Source of the DNA: Muribaculaceae bacterium
Lineage (GTDB): Bacteria > Bacteroidota > Bacteroidia > Bacteroidales > Muribaculaceae
Direction of reading: 5' to 3'
Assembly (NCBI GenBank): GCA_017619255.1
Contig: JAFZSS010000251.1
Location: 1 to 29,292, forward strand
Length of the DNA stretch: 29,292 nucleotides
The notes under the pieces are model-generated. The model saw nothing but the letters and a program-made list of their open reading frames with translations, made no database searches and was not told the DNA's origin. Below, one piece after another: positions 17,133 through 24,996 of this stretch (positions within the stretch are counted from its first letter, which is position 1; each line of letters starts with the position of its first letter). The translations under genes were made by a program, and so were the position numbers.

Positions 17133-17183
17133 ATTATGGTCTTAAATAATTGTCTATAGTTGAATGGATAAGATGCCGATATT

Positions 17184-19220
17184 TTAACTGCCAAGGATAA
17201 TGTTGATGATTGAGTTGACATCACTGATGTTGACCTCGCCATCTTTGTTGATGTCGGCGCGTCGGCGTGTGTCGCTATCAGCATCAGCGCCGAGTATGAT
17301 ACTGATGACGGCATTAATGTCACTGATATTGATCTCGCCGTCACCGTTGGCGTCACCGTATTTATCCTCAATGTGGAGGACATAACGCATGCCTGCCATG
17401 GCGTCGAGTTTTCCAGATCCCCAGCGGTCGGCATCGGCAGCGTGCATATATCCGTCCTTGTAGCTTGAATGCTGGAGCACATCTCTCACATCGGCAACGC
17501 TCAAGTTGGGATTAGCTTGAAGCCATAGTGCTATTGCTCCAGCAACGACTGGAGCAGACATTGAGGTGCCCAGGTCAGGACAATAAGGATATTCGGTACC
17601 ATCGACCACGGCTGGTGTCTGCCAGTATTCCATGTTCGGTGCATCAGTATCATAACGGTTGGCCGAGGATATGATGACGCTGCCTGGAGCACACACATCA
17701 GGACGCTGGATGCCATTCTCATCTGGTCCGAAGGCTGAATAATAGGAAATCTTCATCGGAGTGCTGAAGTATCGATAATATAGGCTACCGTCACTGAGAG
17801 GGACATATTGCCTGGTGTTGTAGGAGCCAACAGAGATGACGCTGTCGGTAGTAGCTATCTCGCTGATGGAGCCATTAGCTGTGGCGTTAGCAACCCATGG
17901 CTTGCTGTAGTTGCTGAAGTAGCAACTCTTGGAAGCCCACACCGTAAGCGAGGTGGCAAGTGGTGTGTAATACATGAATCCGACAGCGTAGTTGCGGCTA
18001 GTGGTTTCGATATCAATCTGGCATAAGGAGTTGGGCTTTCCATTGGCACCAACAGCACCGTCCATTCTGACCCATCCGTTACAGTATTGGGCAAGCAGTG
18101 TGTCGGTCTCGCTATTCAGTTCCTGTGGCACTCCTGATGCTGATGCGCCGACAGCCTTTGAACGATATAGAATCTCACCGCTGTTTGTATTCATGACTAT
18201 CATGCGTGTGTTGAAGGGCTTGTCCTTGATGCTCCAGGCGTTGATATAGCCCACTCGTCGCAGCCCCGAGCCAGCGAGCAAGGTGATTACGGTATCTTGT
18301 TTGCCCGAGATAGTGGCGTGTGCGCACACTTTTTCGTCGCCGTCGTTACCTGCCGACACCACGAACACGCGTCCGGGACCAGCTAGTTGTTGCATGACAC
18401 GCGGCAGATAAGAGGTGCCGTCATGTGACCCGACATTGCTGGAGAGACTAATGTTGATGACGCAGGGCTTGTGTTTACGAGTAGCATAATCACAGATGTA
18501 GCTGATGCAATTGGCAACGCGCACATCGTTGAGCTGCTTCTCGGGGATGCCGCAGAGGACTAGGTCAGCCTCGGGGGCAACACCATGCCATTGATTACCG
18601 CGATAGGAGCCAGCGGCGATGCCGGCGACCTGTGTTCCGTGCGGGCAGGAGGCATCGTCGGTGGTAAGCGCAGCAATCTGTGCCGGTGTCTCATAGCAGC
18701 TTCCTGTCATCCTGATAGCGCGGATGACAGGAGGAGTTCCGGTAGTGTCAAGAGGCATGTAAACGGCCTTGACGCGAGTGTTGCCACTGGTGTCGCAAAA
18801 GTTGATGTGGTTAAAATCAATGCCACAGTCGATGACGCCTATGATGACATCCTTTCCCGTGTAGGGCATATCGAGACCCTGGCCCTCGAGAATCGGGTTA
18901 ACGCGGCTGAAGTACCGTGCGCTGTCAGAACTGGTCTCGAGAGGTAACGCCCTTGTTACCCTAGTGATTCCAGCTATGGATGTGATGGTGGCGGCAGTGA
19001 CTTCGGGGTTAACGCGAGCCGTGATAAAATCATCATAGCGCGCGGTGATCAGGACATTGCGTTGCCGGAGTTGATACTGCTGGGCATCGGTGAGCTGTCC
19101 GTCTATTTCAATGAAAGCCTCATAGTAGTTGTCGCCGACATCTTGGGCTGCAACATCCTGGTGGTAGCTTAATGAGACCAACACGACGGCAGCCAACATG
19201 ATCAATTTCTTGAATTTCAT
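17184..19220 (-). CDS. Secreted subtilisin-family (S8) serine protease with C-terminal dockerin
   Basis: 678 residues from ATG 19220. An upstream in-frame TTG at 19247 lies at the expected transcription start and is rejected. A signal peptide (MKFKKLIMLAAVVLVSLSYH) is followed by an inhibitor_I9-like pro-region (about 28-91). The catalytic domain has Asp131 (VIGVIDCGID), His194 (PHGTQVAGIAAG), the oxyanion Asn292 (VVSAGND) and Ser553 (GTSMSAPVVAGA), so the triad is complete. About 170 residues between Asn and Ser form an inserted beta-rich domain. The last 58 residues are a type I dockerin with two calcium loops (DANGDGEINISD and DINKDGEVNISD). The enzyme is exported and probably active; its targets are unknown. 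It has its own consensus promoter, and ruvA follows on the same strand. Confidence 0.92.
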   Translation of the reverse strand: MKFKKLIMLAAVVLVSLSYHQDVAAQDVGDNYYEAFIEIDGQLTDAQQYQLRQRNVLITARYDDFITARVNPEVTAATITSIAGITRVTRALPLETSSDSARYFSRVNPILEGQGLDMPYTGKDVIIGVIDCGIDFNHINFCDTSGNTRVKAVYMPLDTTGTPPVIRAIRMTGSCYETPAQIAALTTDDASCPHGTQVAGIAAGSYRGNQWHGVAPEADLVLCGIPEKQLNDVRVANCISYICDYATRKHKPCVINISLSSNVGSHDGTSYLPRVMQQLAGPGRVFVVSAGNDGDEKVCAHATISGKQDTVITLLAGSGLRRVGYINAWSIKDKPFNTRMIVMNTNSGEILYRSKAVGASASGVPQELNSETDTLLAQYCNGWVRMDGAVGANGKPNSLCQIDIETTSRNYAVGFMYYTPLATSLTVWASKSCYFSNYSKPWVANATANGSISEIATTDSVISVGSYNTRQYVPLSDGSLYYRYFSTPMKISYYSAFGPDENGIQRPDVCAPGSVIISSANRYDTDAPNMEYWQTPAVVDGTEYPYCPDLGTSMSAPVVAGAIALWLQANPNLSVADVRDVLQHSSYKDGYMHAADADRWGSGKLDAMAGMRYVLHIEDKYGDANGDGEINISDINAVISIILGADADSDTRRRADINKDGEVNISDVNSIINIILGS

Positions 19221-19251
19221 TTTGGTACCAATTGCTATCTGTTTCAACGCA

Positions 19252-19282
19252 CAAAGTTAATAATAAATCCGTTATACGCAAA
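19252..19282 (-). promoter_or_regulatory. Full consensus Bacteroidetes promoter of the S8 protease
   Basis: On the minus strand TTTG at 19282-19279, 19 bases, then TAACTTTG at 19259-19252. Sequence and spacing match the primary sigma consensus. Transcription should begin near 19245, giving a leader of about 25 bases to the ATG at 19220. Confidence 0.8.
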
Positions 19283-19335
19283 AAATAGTGTGTTTTTGGT
19301 TGTGTTTTTGACAGTAATAGGATAAAGTGGGCATG

Positions 19336-19371
19336 AAAAAGGCCACGACGAGCTTAAAGCCCGCCGTGGCT
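19336..19371 (-). terminator. Intrinsic terminator of the TPR gene
   Basis: The minus strand folds 19371-19358 against 19354-19341 as a continuous stem of 13 pairs, two of them G-U, with a three-base loop. Five T residues follow (19340-19336). On the plus strand the two wobble pairs become A-C mismatches, so the signal is directional. It lies 30 bases past the stop of the TPR gene. Confidence 0.82.
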
Positions 19372-19400
19372 AGTTTTTTAATTATGTTTTGCCTTTATGT

Positions 19401-21026
19401 TTACTTGAGGCTCTCTACATATTTGCGGAGCGCATCGTTATCAGGATCATACTGGAGCCACTTCTGATAGTAAGACTTGGCAGTTGCCTTGTCACCGCGG
19501 TTGAAGTAGTAAGTAGCCAGATAGTTGTAAGCATACTTGAAGTAGCGGGCATATTCCATCTTGTTCTCCTTGGCATCGAGAATGGTGAGCAGTTCCTTAT
19601 AAGCTTCAAGTGCGGCACCGTTGTTACTATCACCTTCACGGAACTTTGCAAGCTTAGCCTTCTGGTTAACAATTTGGACATTGCCGGGAACGAGACGGTC
19701 CACCTCGTCGAGGTATTTCTGGCACTTGGCAAGCGCGTCAGCCTTGGTCATGGCATCAACGCCCTCGGCGCTGGCAATTCCCAGATAGTAGTTAGACAGG
19801 GTAAAGAGGTCGTTTGACTTGTGCTTACCACTATCTACGAGGCGCTGGTAGTAGTCGGCTGCCTTTACATAGTCCTCAGTATCAGCATAGCTGTCACCCA
19901 TGTAACGGATCAGGTCAACATTATTGGGATTGAGCTCAAGTGCCTTCTCAAAGGCGGCGATAGCTTCTGCACCGTGGCCTTCGGTCAAGAGAGCCTGGCC
20001 AAAATCGGTGTAGTCGCGAGACTCGTAGCGAGAGCCCTTGGGAAGAGCATTTGCGAATAATGAGCGTCCTGCTTCCACGGCCTCGGGCCACTTCTCAAGC
20101 TGCACGAGGTTGTAGAGTTGCATGCGTTTCATGTAGAAGACATTCTCATCACCAGGGTTGAGCTTATTAATAAGGCTGGTTGCGAGATCATAGGACTCCT
20201 GATACTTCTCACCGAAGAAGAGCAGCTGTACATAGCGCACCTCGTCCTGCTCGAAGTGGTTGGGGTTCTTGATATACTTGCCATACTGCTCGGCGGCCTT
20301 GGCACCAAGGTTGTCGGCATAGTACTTCTCGGCGAGTTCACGCTGTACGAGGGCTGAGTTGGGCACTTTGGCCTGAAGCTCCTCGAGTCGCTCGATGGCG
20401 ATAGCGGGCACGACATTGAAGTAGGTGTTTGCATATTTCACATAGGCCTCAATGTTCTTGGGGTCCTTGGTGAATGCGAGCTCGTAGATACCGGCTGCGT
20501 TACCCCAGTCTTTCTTGTCGGCTTTGGTATCGGCCTCGAAGATGTAGCTGTCGGGGTGATCTGCATTCCACTTGCGAGCGTTCTTGATGCATTTCTCTAC
20601 ATCCTTGGCATGGGTGGTGGGATTTGCATCATAGAAGGCGCGAGCGATTTCAATCTCGAGTTTGGGATCTTTTTTCGTCAACTTGCGTGCTTTCTCGAAC
20701 AACGCCTTTGCGTCGCCACCGTTTCTCAGAGCGATGGCAGCCTGTCCCACATAGTTGTAGGGGTTGGCGGCGTTAGCAGCGATACCTTTCTCGAAGTTAG
20801 CTGCAGCCTCGCTTACTTTACCCTGGTGCAGTGCAATCTGACCCAGGTAGTAGAAGGCCTCGGCTTTGTCGGTGGCAGCAGCGTTGAGGTTACGCTCAAG
20901 CAGTTCCTTGGCATTGTCAAGCCTGCCGACTTTGTAGTACTCGATACCGTCCTTGTAACCTTGTGCGTTGGTTACCAGCGATGCACCCATCAAGATGAGT
21001 GATGCGAAAAAGAATAAGCGTTTCAT
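19401..21026 (-). CDS. Periplasmic tetratricopeptide-repeat protein
   Basis: 541 residues with a signal peptide (MKRLFFFASLILMGASLVTNAQ). Many TPR helical pairs cover nearly the whole mature protein. Clear units include KAEAFYYLGQIALHQGKV, EAIAAFEKALELNPNN and the last one, NYLATYYFNRGDKATAKSYY, with the usual Ala/Gly/Tyr pattern. It should act as a protein-interaction scaffold in the periplasm; no enzymatic domain is seen. It follows the PstS-like gene with an 82-base gap on the same strand. I recall this pairing (phosphate-binding-like lipoprotein plus TPR protein) as conserved in Bacteroidales, often beside ExbB/ExbD genes, which are absent here. The function is unproven. Confidence 0.87.
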   Translation of the reverse strand: MKRLFFFASLILMGASLVTNAQGYKDGIEYYKVGRLDNAKELLERNLNAAATDKAEAFYYLGQIALHQGKVSEAAANFEKGIAANAANPYNYVGQAAIALRNGGDAKALFEKARKLTKKDPKLEIEIARAFYDANPTTHAKDVEKCIKNARKWNADHPDSYIFEADTKADKKDWGNAAGIYELAFTKDPKNIEAYVKYANTYFNVVPAIAIERLEELQAKVPNSALVQRELAEKYYADNLGAKAAEQYGKYIKNPNHFEQDEVRYVQLLFFGEKYQESYDLATSLINKLNPGDENVFYMKRMQLYNLVQLEKWPEAVEAGRSLFANALPKGSRYESRDYTDFGQALLTEGHGAEAIAAFEKALELNPNNVDLIRYMGDSYADTEDYVKAADYYQRLVDSGKHKSNDLFTLSNYYLGIASAEGVDAMTKADALAKCQKYLDEVDRLVPGNVQIVNQKAKLAKFREGDSNNGAALEAYKELLTILDAKENKMEYARYFKYAYNYLATYYFNRGDKATAKSYYQKWLQYDPDNDALRKYVESLK

Positions 21027-21108
21027 TTTAGTACAAATTTATTGTTAATATATGTATGTTTATTTTGTTTTGTAATTCATATTGCAAATGTCGTGCCAAT
21101 ATGTTAAA

Positions 21109-22092
21109 TTATTGAACCTCAACATATCTAACTGGCTCGGCGGCGGGAAGTATGCCGGTCTGCAGAATGATTTTCTGGCCGATTACACCGGTAAGAAAAG
21201 CATAGAAGCCATGGTCAAGCATGCCGTTATAGGAGGCATCGATGGCCCAGATGGTACGCACCAGGGGATATGCTCCGCTGTTGATGTGTGCCTGATAGGG
21301 TTTGTAAGCCTCGAGTTTGTCGTCTTCACGCACGGGCATCACCTTAATGCGGTCGGTGAAGTCGATCATGCTGACTTCGTTCTTGTTCTGCAACTCATCA
21401 TATTTCTCTGCAATAGGTTTCTCGGCGCTCTTAAGGTCACTGGTAATCCAGCTGACACCGATAAAGCCAATGACATTTTTATATTTCTCGACGGCATCAA
21501 AGACATCAAGGCTGGACCCTCTGGCATAGACATTGGGTCCGAACTTGTCGCCCTCGACAAATTTTTCTTTCATATAGTTGACCACACCGGTTCCCGAGCC
21601 GTCGAACATAACCTTGATGGTGTCATTCTTGAGCTTGGTTGGCAGCACTTGGCCCCATCTGATAACCTTGCCGTTAAAAATGTCGCGCAGGTCTTGCATA
21701 GTGAGCTCATCAATATCGTTTTGCTTGTTAACAATGATAGCGATGGCATCGACAGCGATCATCCTGGAGCGATAGCCACGACCCTGCACCTTGAGTAGCT
21801 CGCGCTGGTTAGTGGTAAGGTCGTGTGAGGTGATGATCAGGTCCACTTTCTTGTTAAGAAGGGAGTCCATGGCATCGTGTTCGTTGATATACTTGGGCAT
21901 GATGCTGGCCTCAGGATATTGGAACTCAAATACGGCTATTTCTTGCTCGAGAATGCTCTGGAAAGACTCGTCGCACATGATTTTGGCGATGCCTCGTGTG
22001 CTGGTGCTCTTGGGCAGCTTAGTGTCGCATGCTGTGAAAAGCAGCACGATTGCAAGCACCGTGAGCAACGGTTGTATACTATTGTTTCTCAT
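21109..22092 (-). CDS. PstS-like phosphate-binding lipoprotein
   Basis: 327 residues from ATG 22092 (an ATG at 22095 is equally possible; longer in-frame starts up to 22293 add non-signal sequence overlapping the upstream gene). The lipoprotein signal MRNNSIQPLLTVLAIVLLFTAC ends at Cys22. The rest is a periplasmic binding-protein fold of the PstS class: RGIAKIMCDESFQSIL, VDLIITSHDLT, AIAIIVNKQNDID, MQDLRDIFNGKVIRWGQ, and the phosphate-loop-like FDGSGTGVVNYMKEKF. The protein is probably held in the membrane by lipid and binds phosphate or a similar anion. No PstCAB permease genes are nearby, so a sensing or coupling role is possible. Its start overlaps the end of the small membrane protein gene by about 14 bases, suggesting translational coupling. 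Confidence 0.87.
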   Translation of the reverse strand: MRNNSIQPLLTVLAIVLLFTACDTKLPKSTSTRGIAKIMCDESFQSILEQEIAVFEFQYPEASIMPKYINEHDAMDSLLNKKVDLIITSHDLTTNQRELLKVQGRGYRSRMIAVDAIAIIVNKQNDIDELTMQDLRDIFNGKVIRWGQVLPTKLKNDTIKVMFDGSGTGVVNYMKEKFVEGDKFGPNVYARGSSLDVFDAVEKYKNVIGFIGVSWITSDLKSAEKPIAEKYDELQNKNEVSMIDFTDRIKVMPVREDDKLEAYKPYQAHINSGAYPLVRTIWAIDASYNGMLDHGFYAFLTGVIGQKIILQTGILPAAEPVRYVEVQ

Positions 22093-22402
22093 CATCAAGC
22101 TGATTGTTAAGGTCCTTGAGACGATCGGTATAGGACATATACTGGTCTTGCTGCTGTTCTTCGTCGATGCGACGCATGCCGTAAGTATGTTCGCCCTTGA
22201 TCTCGCGGTAGCCACGGTAGATGCCGTAAGCCCCGAATGCAATGGCGAACAACCATCTGATGGCCCTCCATGTAGGCGTATTATTCCATCCAAACCAATT
22301 CATGGCCATTGCCACGGCCACAACCAGATAGAACAGTACCATAAAGATGCCGAAGAACATCTTCAGAGCATCAGTAAAGCCGATTTGTCTCTTATGTTTC
22401 AT
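22079..22402 (-). CDS. Small membrane protein upstream of the PstS-like gene
   Basis: 107 residues from ATG 22402; an in-frame ATG at 22435 would add eleven polar residues and cannot be excluded. Two membrane helices are visible, about residues 12-36 (FFGIFMVLFYLVVAVAMAM) and 48-64 (AIRWLFAIAFGAYGIY). A charged tail follows (RGYREIKGEHTYGMRR, then EEQQQDQ). No named family is certain. I recall small proteins of this type between ExbB and the PstS-like gene in Bacteroidales. The stop (TAG, 22079-22081) overlaps the start of the PstS-like gene, so the two are translated from one transcript. Confidence 0.75.
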   Translation of the reverse strand: MKHKRQIGFTDALKMFFGIFMVLFYLVVAVAMAMNWFGWNNTPTWRAIRWLFAIAFGAYGIYRGYREIKGEHTYGMRRIDEEQQQDQYMSYTDRLKDLNNQLDDEKQ

Positions 22403-22476
22403 TATGTTGATGGTTTCAAAATCTTTTTGCCACATTAGACTGTGTCGACCCGAAGAGGTTTACAACAATCAAACGA

Positions 22477-22484
22477 CAAAATTA
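22477..22484 (-). promoter_or_regulatory. Possible -7 element for the small membrane protein/PstS/TPR unit
   Basis: The minus strand reads TAATTTTG, matching TAnnTTTG, 75 bases upstream of the ATG at 22402. No well-spaced TTTG is visible. It is plausible because this is the only intergenic space upstream of the three-gene unit. Confidence 0.45.
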
Positions 22485-22632
22485 ACAAATTCTGTTCAAT
22501 GCACGGTGTTAAATAATAAAAAATTGCAATTATTTCCCTAAATAAGCGGTTAGACACGCTGAATTAATTGCCATAACTGAGCAAATATCACACGCGAAAA
22601 AGAGTTAGAAAGGGAATAATTGCCCTAAAAAG

Positions 22633-22663
22633 TTGCATAATCAAAAATATAGCCGTAACTTTG
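22633..22663 (+). promoter_or_regulatory. Consensus Bacteroidetes promoter with no downstream gene
   Basis: TTG at 22633-22635, 20 bases, then TAACTTTG at 22656-22663 followed by C. Expected start of transcription is near 22670. The only element downstream on this strand before proS (which is antisense) is the terminator at 22707-22739. Confidence 0.7.
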
Positions 22664-22669
22664 CGACAC

Positions 22670-22739
22670 CTTAAATCAACTTTTATTCATACTATTTTTT
22701 CCTAGGGCACCTTCGTTGTGATAACGAAGTGCTTTTTTT
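22670..22739 (+). ncRNA. Candidate small RNA of about 70 nt
   Basis: The interval runs from the expected transcription start of the promoter at 22633-22663 to the end of a seven-T tract. The last 33 bases form an intrinsic terminator. The first part (about 22670-22706) is A/T-rich and unstructured, with pyrimidine stretches. No ATG-initiated frame of useful length lies inside. This is inferred from a promoter-terminator pair; I do not recognise a known RNA family. It could also be the remains of a leader whose gene has been lost. Confidence 0.45.
22707..22739 (+). terminator. Intrinsic terminator of the candidate small RNA
   Basis: Stem of GCA/TGC plus CTTCGTT/AACGAAG (22707-22717 with 22723-22732, one bulged C at 22710), five-base loop, then seven T residues at 22733-22739. 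The T-run is only on the plus strand, so it does not serve proS. Confidence 0.82.
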
Positions 22740-22764
22740 CTCCCTTGATTTTCCCGTACAGAAA

Positions 22765-22797
22765 CGGTTGCGGAAATCTTGATGACTCCCGCAACCG
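22765..22797 (-). terminator. Hairpin after proS, probable operon terminator
   Basis: A perfect nine-base inverted repeat (22765-22773 with 22789-22797, CGGTTGCGG/CCGCAACCG) lies 24 bases after the proS stop. On the minus strand it is followed by a short TTTCT. The U-tract is weak, so efficiency is uncertain. Confidence 0.55.
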
Positions 22798-22820
22798 GTG
22801 ATAGATTGTGTTATTGCATT

Positions 22821-24302
22821 TTAGTAGTTGCGTGCGAAGATGACGCGGCGTTTGCTGGGTTTTCCGCTGTAAATGCATTTGCCGTCCTCTTCGGGGGCGT
22901 CCAGCGGAATGCAGCGGATGGTAGCCTTTGTTTCTTCCTTGATTTTCTCTTCGGTCTCAGTGGTGCCGTCCCAATGGGCAAGGATGAAGCCTCCCTTTTC
23001 GATTCGCTCCTTGAATTCGTCCCAAGTATCCACCTTGAAGGTCATCTCCTCGCGGTGGCGCAATGCCTTGTTGAAGATGTTCTGTTGTATTTCCTCTAAC
23101 AGGTCCTTGACGCGGTTCTCGATGCCTGCGAGTTGTTCGCTGCTCTTCTCGAGAGTGTCGCGGCGCATGACCTCGACTGTGCCGGCTTCGATGTCACGGG
23201 CACCGAGCACAAGGCGAACGGGCACGCCCTTGAGTTCGTAATCGGCGAACTTGAAGCCTGGGCGCTTGTTGTCGGCGTTGTCATACTTGACCGAGATACC
23301 CATAGCGCGCAGGTTGGCGACAATGGGTTCCACAACCTTGTTGACCTGCTGAAGCTGATCGTCGGTCTTATAAATGGGTACGATGACCACCTGGATTGGC
23401 GCCAGATGTGGCGGCAGCACGAGGCCGTTGTCGTCGCTGTGGGTCATGATGAGTGCGCCCATCAGTCGCGTGGAGACGCCCCATGAGGTAGCCCATACAT
23501 CTTGAAGCTTATTCTCTTTGTCAATGAACTTAACATCAAAGGCCTTGGCGAAGTTCTGTCCCAAGAAGTGACTGGTTCCGGACTGGAGGGCCTTGCCATC
23601 CTGCATCATCGCCTCGATAGTGTATGTCTCCAGCGCGCCTGCAAAACGCTCATTGGCGGTCTTAATACCCTTAAGTACGGGCAATGCCATGTATTTCTCG
23701 GCGAAGTCGGCATAGACATTCAGCATTTCGACGGCTTTGGCCTCGGCTTCCTCTTTGGTGGCATGGGCGGTGTGTCCCTCCTGCCAAAGGAACTCTGCCG
23801 TGCGCAGGAACATGCGTGTACGCATCTCCCAGCGGAATACATTGGCCCACTGGTTGATAAGCAAGGGCAGGTCTCGGTAACTATTGATCCAGTTGCGGTA
23901 GGTGTTCCAGATGATGGTCTCGCTGGTGGGACGGATGACCAATTCCTCTTCAAGCCTGGCCGACGGATCCACCACGACTCCCTTGCCACCCGGGTCATTC
24001 ATCAGTCGGTAGTGGGTGACAACGGCGCATTCCTTGGCAAAGCCCTCGACATGGTCAGCCTCACGGCTGAGGAAGGACTTGGGAATGAGCAAGGGGAAAT
24101 AGGCATTCTGCACACCTGTGGCCTTGAACATGTCATCAAGCTGGCGTTGCATCTTCTCCCAGATGGCATAGCCATAGGGCTTGATTACCATGCATCCGCG
24201 CACTGCCGACTGTTCAGCGAGGTCGGCTTTGACAACCAGTTCGTTATACCATTGAGAGTAGTTGTCGGCTCTCTTTGTTAAATCCTTTAATTCTATTGCC
24301 AT
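22821..24302 (-). CDS. proS: Proline--tRNA ligase (short, archaeal/eukaryotic-type)
   Basis: 493 residues, class II aminoacyl-tRNA synthetase. Motif 2 lies in [22 protein letters not shown], and the proline-site segments [16 protein letters not shown] and [10 protein letters not shown] are present. Motif 3 is in [19 protein letters not shown]. The anticodon-binding domain (about 285-390) is followed by the extra C-terminal domain that ends in a Tyr residue (VIFARNY), a hallmark of this type. There is no editing insertion between motifs 2 and 3. It charges tRNA-Pro with proline in the cytoplasm. It starts 25 bases after the OmpA-like gene and is the last gene of a five-gene operon. Confidence 0.96.
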   Translation of the reverse strand: MAIELKDLTKRADNYSQWYNELVVKADLAEQSAVRGCMVIKPYGYAIWEKMQRQLDDMFKATGVQNAYFPLLIPKSFLSREADHVEGFAKECAVVTHYRLMNDPGGKGVVVDPSARLEEELVIRPTSETIIWNTYRNWINSYRDLPLLINQWANVFRWEMRTRMFLRTAEFLWQEGHTAHATKEEAEAKAVEMLNVYADFAEKYMALPVLKGIKTANERFAGALETYTIEAMMQDGKALQSGTSHFLGQNFAKAFDVKFIDKENKLQDVWATSWGVSTRLMGALIMTHSDDNGLVLPPHLAPIQVVIVPIYKTDDQLQQVNKVVEPIVANLRAMGISVKYDNADNKRPGFKFADYELKGVPVRLVLGARDIEAGTVEVMRRDTLEKSSEQLAGIENRVKDLLEEIQQNIFNKALRHREEMTFKVDTWDEFKERIEKGGFILAHWDGTTETEEKIKEETKATIRCIPLDAPEEDGKCIYSGKPSKRRVIFARNY

Positions 24303-24327
24303 TTTATATTATATAAATTATGTGTTA

Positions 24328-24975
24328 TTATTTCTCTTTGGATTTCTGCCTGATGTTGATGACACCTTTCTTAGCTTGTTGCAACATCACTTTTTCAGGA
24401 ATGAGATAAATCTCCAGCCGTCGGTTGGCTTTTCTGTTCTCCACCGAATTGTTGTCAACGATGGGATCCGTTTCACCGAGGGCATAAGGCACCACATAGT
24501 CTACGCTGCCGTTCTCGTCAAACCAGTCAAAGATGGCGTTGACACGCTGGCGAGTGAGGTTTAATGTGTATTCTGAACTGCCTGTGTTGTCGCTATGCAT
24601 CACCAGCAGCATTTTGTAAAAACCGGGGTTGTTCAACATTCTGAGGAAAGGTTTTAGTTGTGCCTCGCCCAGGCTGTTGAGCACGGTATCATTAGGGTCA
24701 AACAGCTGGCTGGCGGGTATCGTGACGACAATCACCTCGTCGTCGCGCATGATCTCAACCTCATAGTTGGATTTCTTGAACGCCACGGCCATATCATACT
24801 GAAACTCCTGAATTCTGTCGGCCTGCTTGTCGTTCTTGATTTCGGGCGTGGCAAGGTTCTCGTCAAGAGATAATTCATAAATATCGTCATCGTGATCCTT
24901 GGCAGCCAACGACTGCGTGCATGACACTATGAGCAATGCCATGGCGATGAATATGATCTGTGATATGCGATGCAT
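24328..24975 (-). CDS. OmpA-family peptidoglycan-binding lipoprotein
   Basis: 215 residues from ATG 24975; ATG 24990 (only 6 bases after the rimM stop) would add five residues and is also possible. The signal ends in a lipobox (LLIVSC). The OmpA-like domain covers about 75-195: LNSLGEAQLKPFLRML, LLVMHSDNTGSSEYTLNLTRQRVNAIFDWF and ENRKANRRLEIYLIPE. These contain the conserved Asp and Arg that hold diaminopimelate in peptidoglycan. It should tether the outer membrane to the cell wall. No beta-barrel is present. The position between rimM and proS is probably an insertion in an otherwise housekeeping operon. Confidence 0.88.
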   Translation of the reverse strand: MHRISQIIFIAMALLIVSCTQSLAAKDHDDDIYELSLDENLATPEIKNDKQADRIQEFQYDMAVAFKKSNYEVEIMRDDEVIVVTIPASQLFDPNDTVLNSLGEAQLKPFLRMLNNPGFYKMLLVMHSDNTGSSEYTLNLTRQRVNAIFDWFDENGSVDYVVPYALGETDPIVDNNSVENRKANRRLEIYLIPEKVMLQQAKKGVINIRQKSKEK

Positions 24976-24996
24976 AGGTTGTTTTATCATTTAAGA

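Larger units (their letters stand above)
22436..22820. other. Gene-free intergenic region (385 bases)
   Basis: No supported protein-coding gene. It holds, from left to right: the likely promoter of the small membrane protein unit (minus), a 13-14 base imperfect inverted repeat (22526-22539 with 22611-22623), a consensus plus-strand promoter (22633-22663), a plus-strand intrinsic terminator (22707-22739), and a hairpin that probably ends the proS operon (22765-22797). Confidence 0.8.

Noticed and set aside
21084..21092. Possible promoter (GACATTTGC) in the gap before the TPR gene
   Set aside because: First base of the -7 element is wrong and no TTG at the right distance; co-transcription with the PstS-like gene is more likely.
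22093..22293. Upstream extension of the PstS-like protein to ATG 22293
   Set aside because: The extra 66 residues overlap the small membrane protein and would bury the lipoprotein signal.
21791..22438. 215-codon plus-strand frame across the PstS-like and small membrane protein genes
   Set aside because: Overlaps two supported genes with signal sequences; no domain and no promoter.
23502..24281. 259-codon plus-strand frame opposite proS
   Set aside because: Contained within proS, with no recognisable domain and antisense-type composition.
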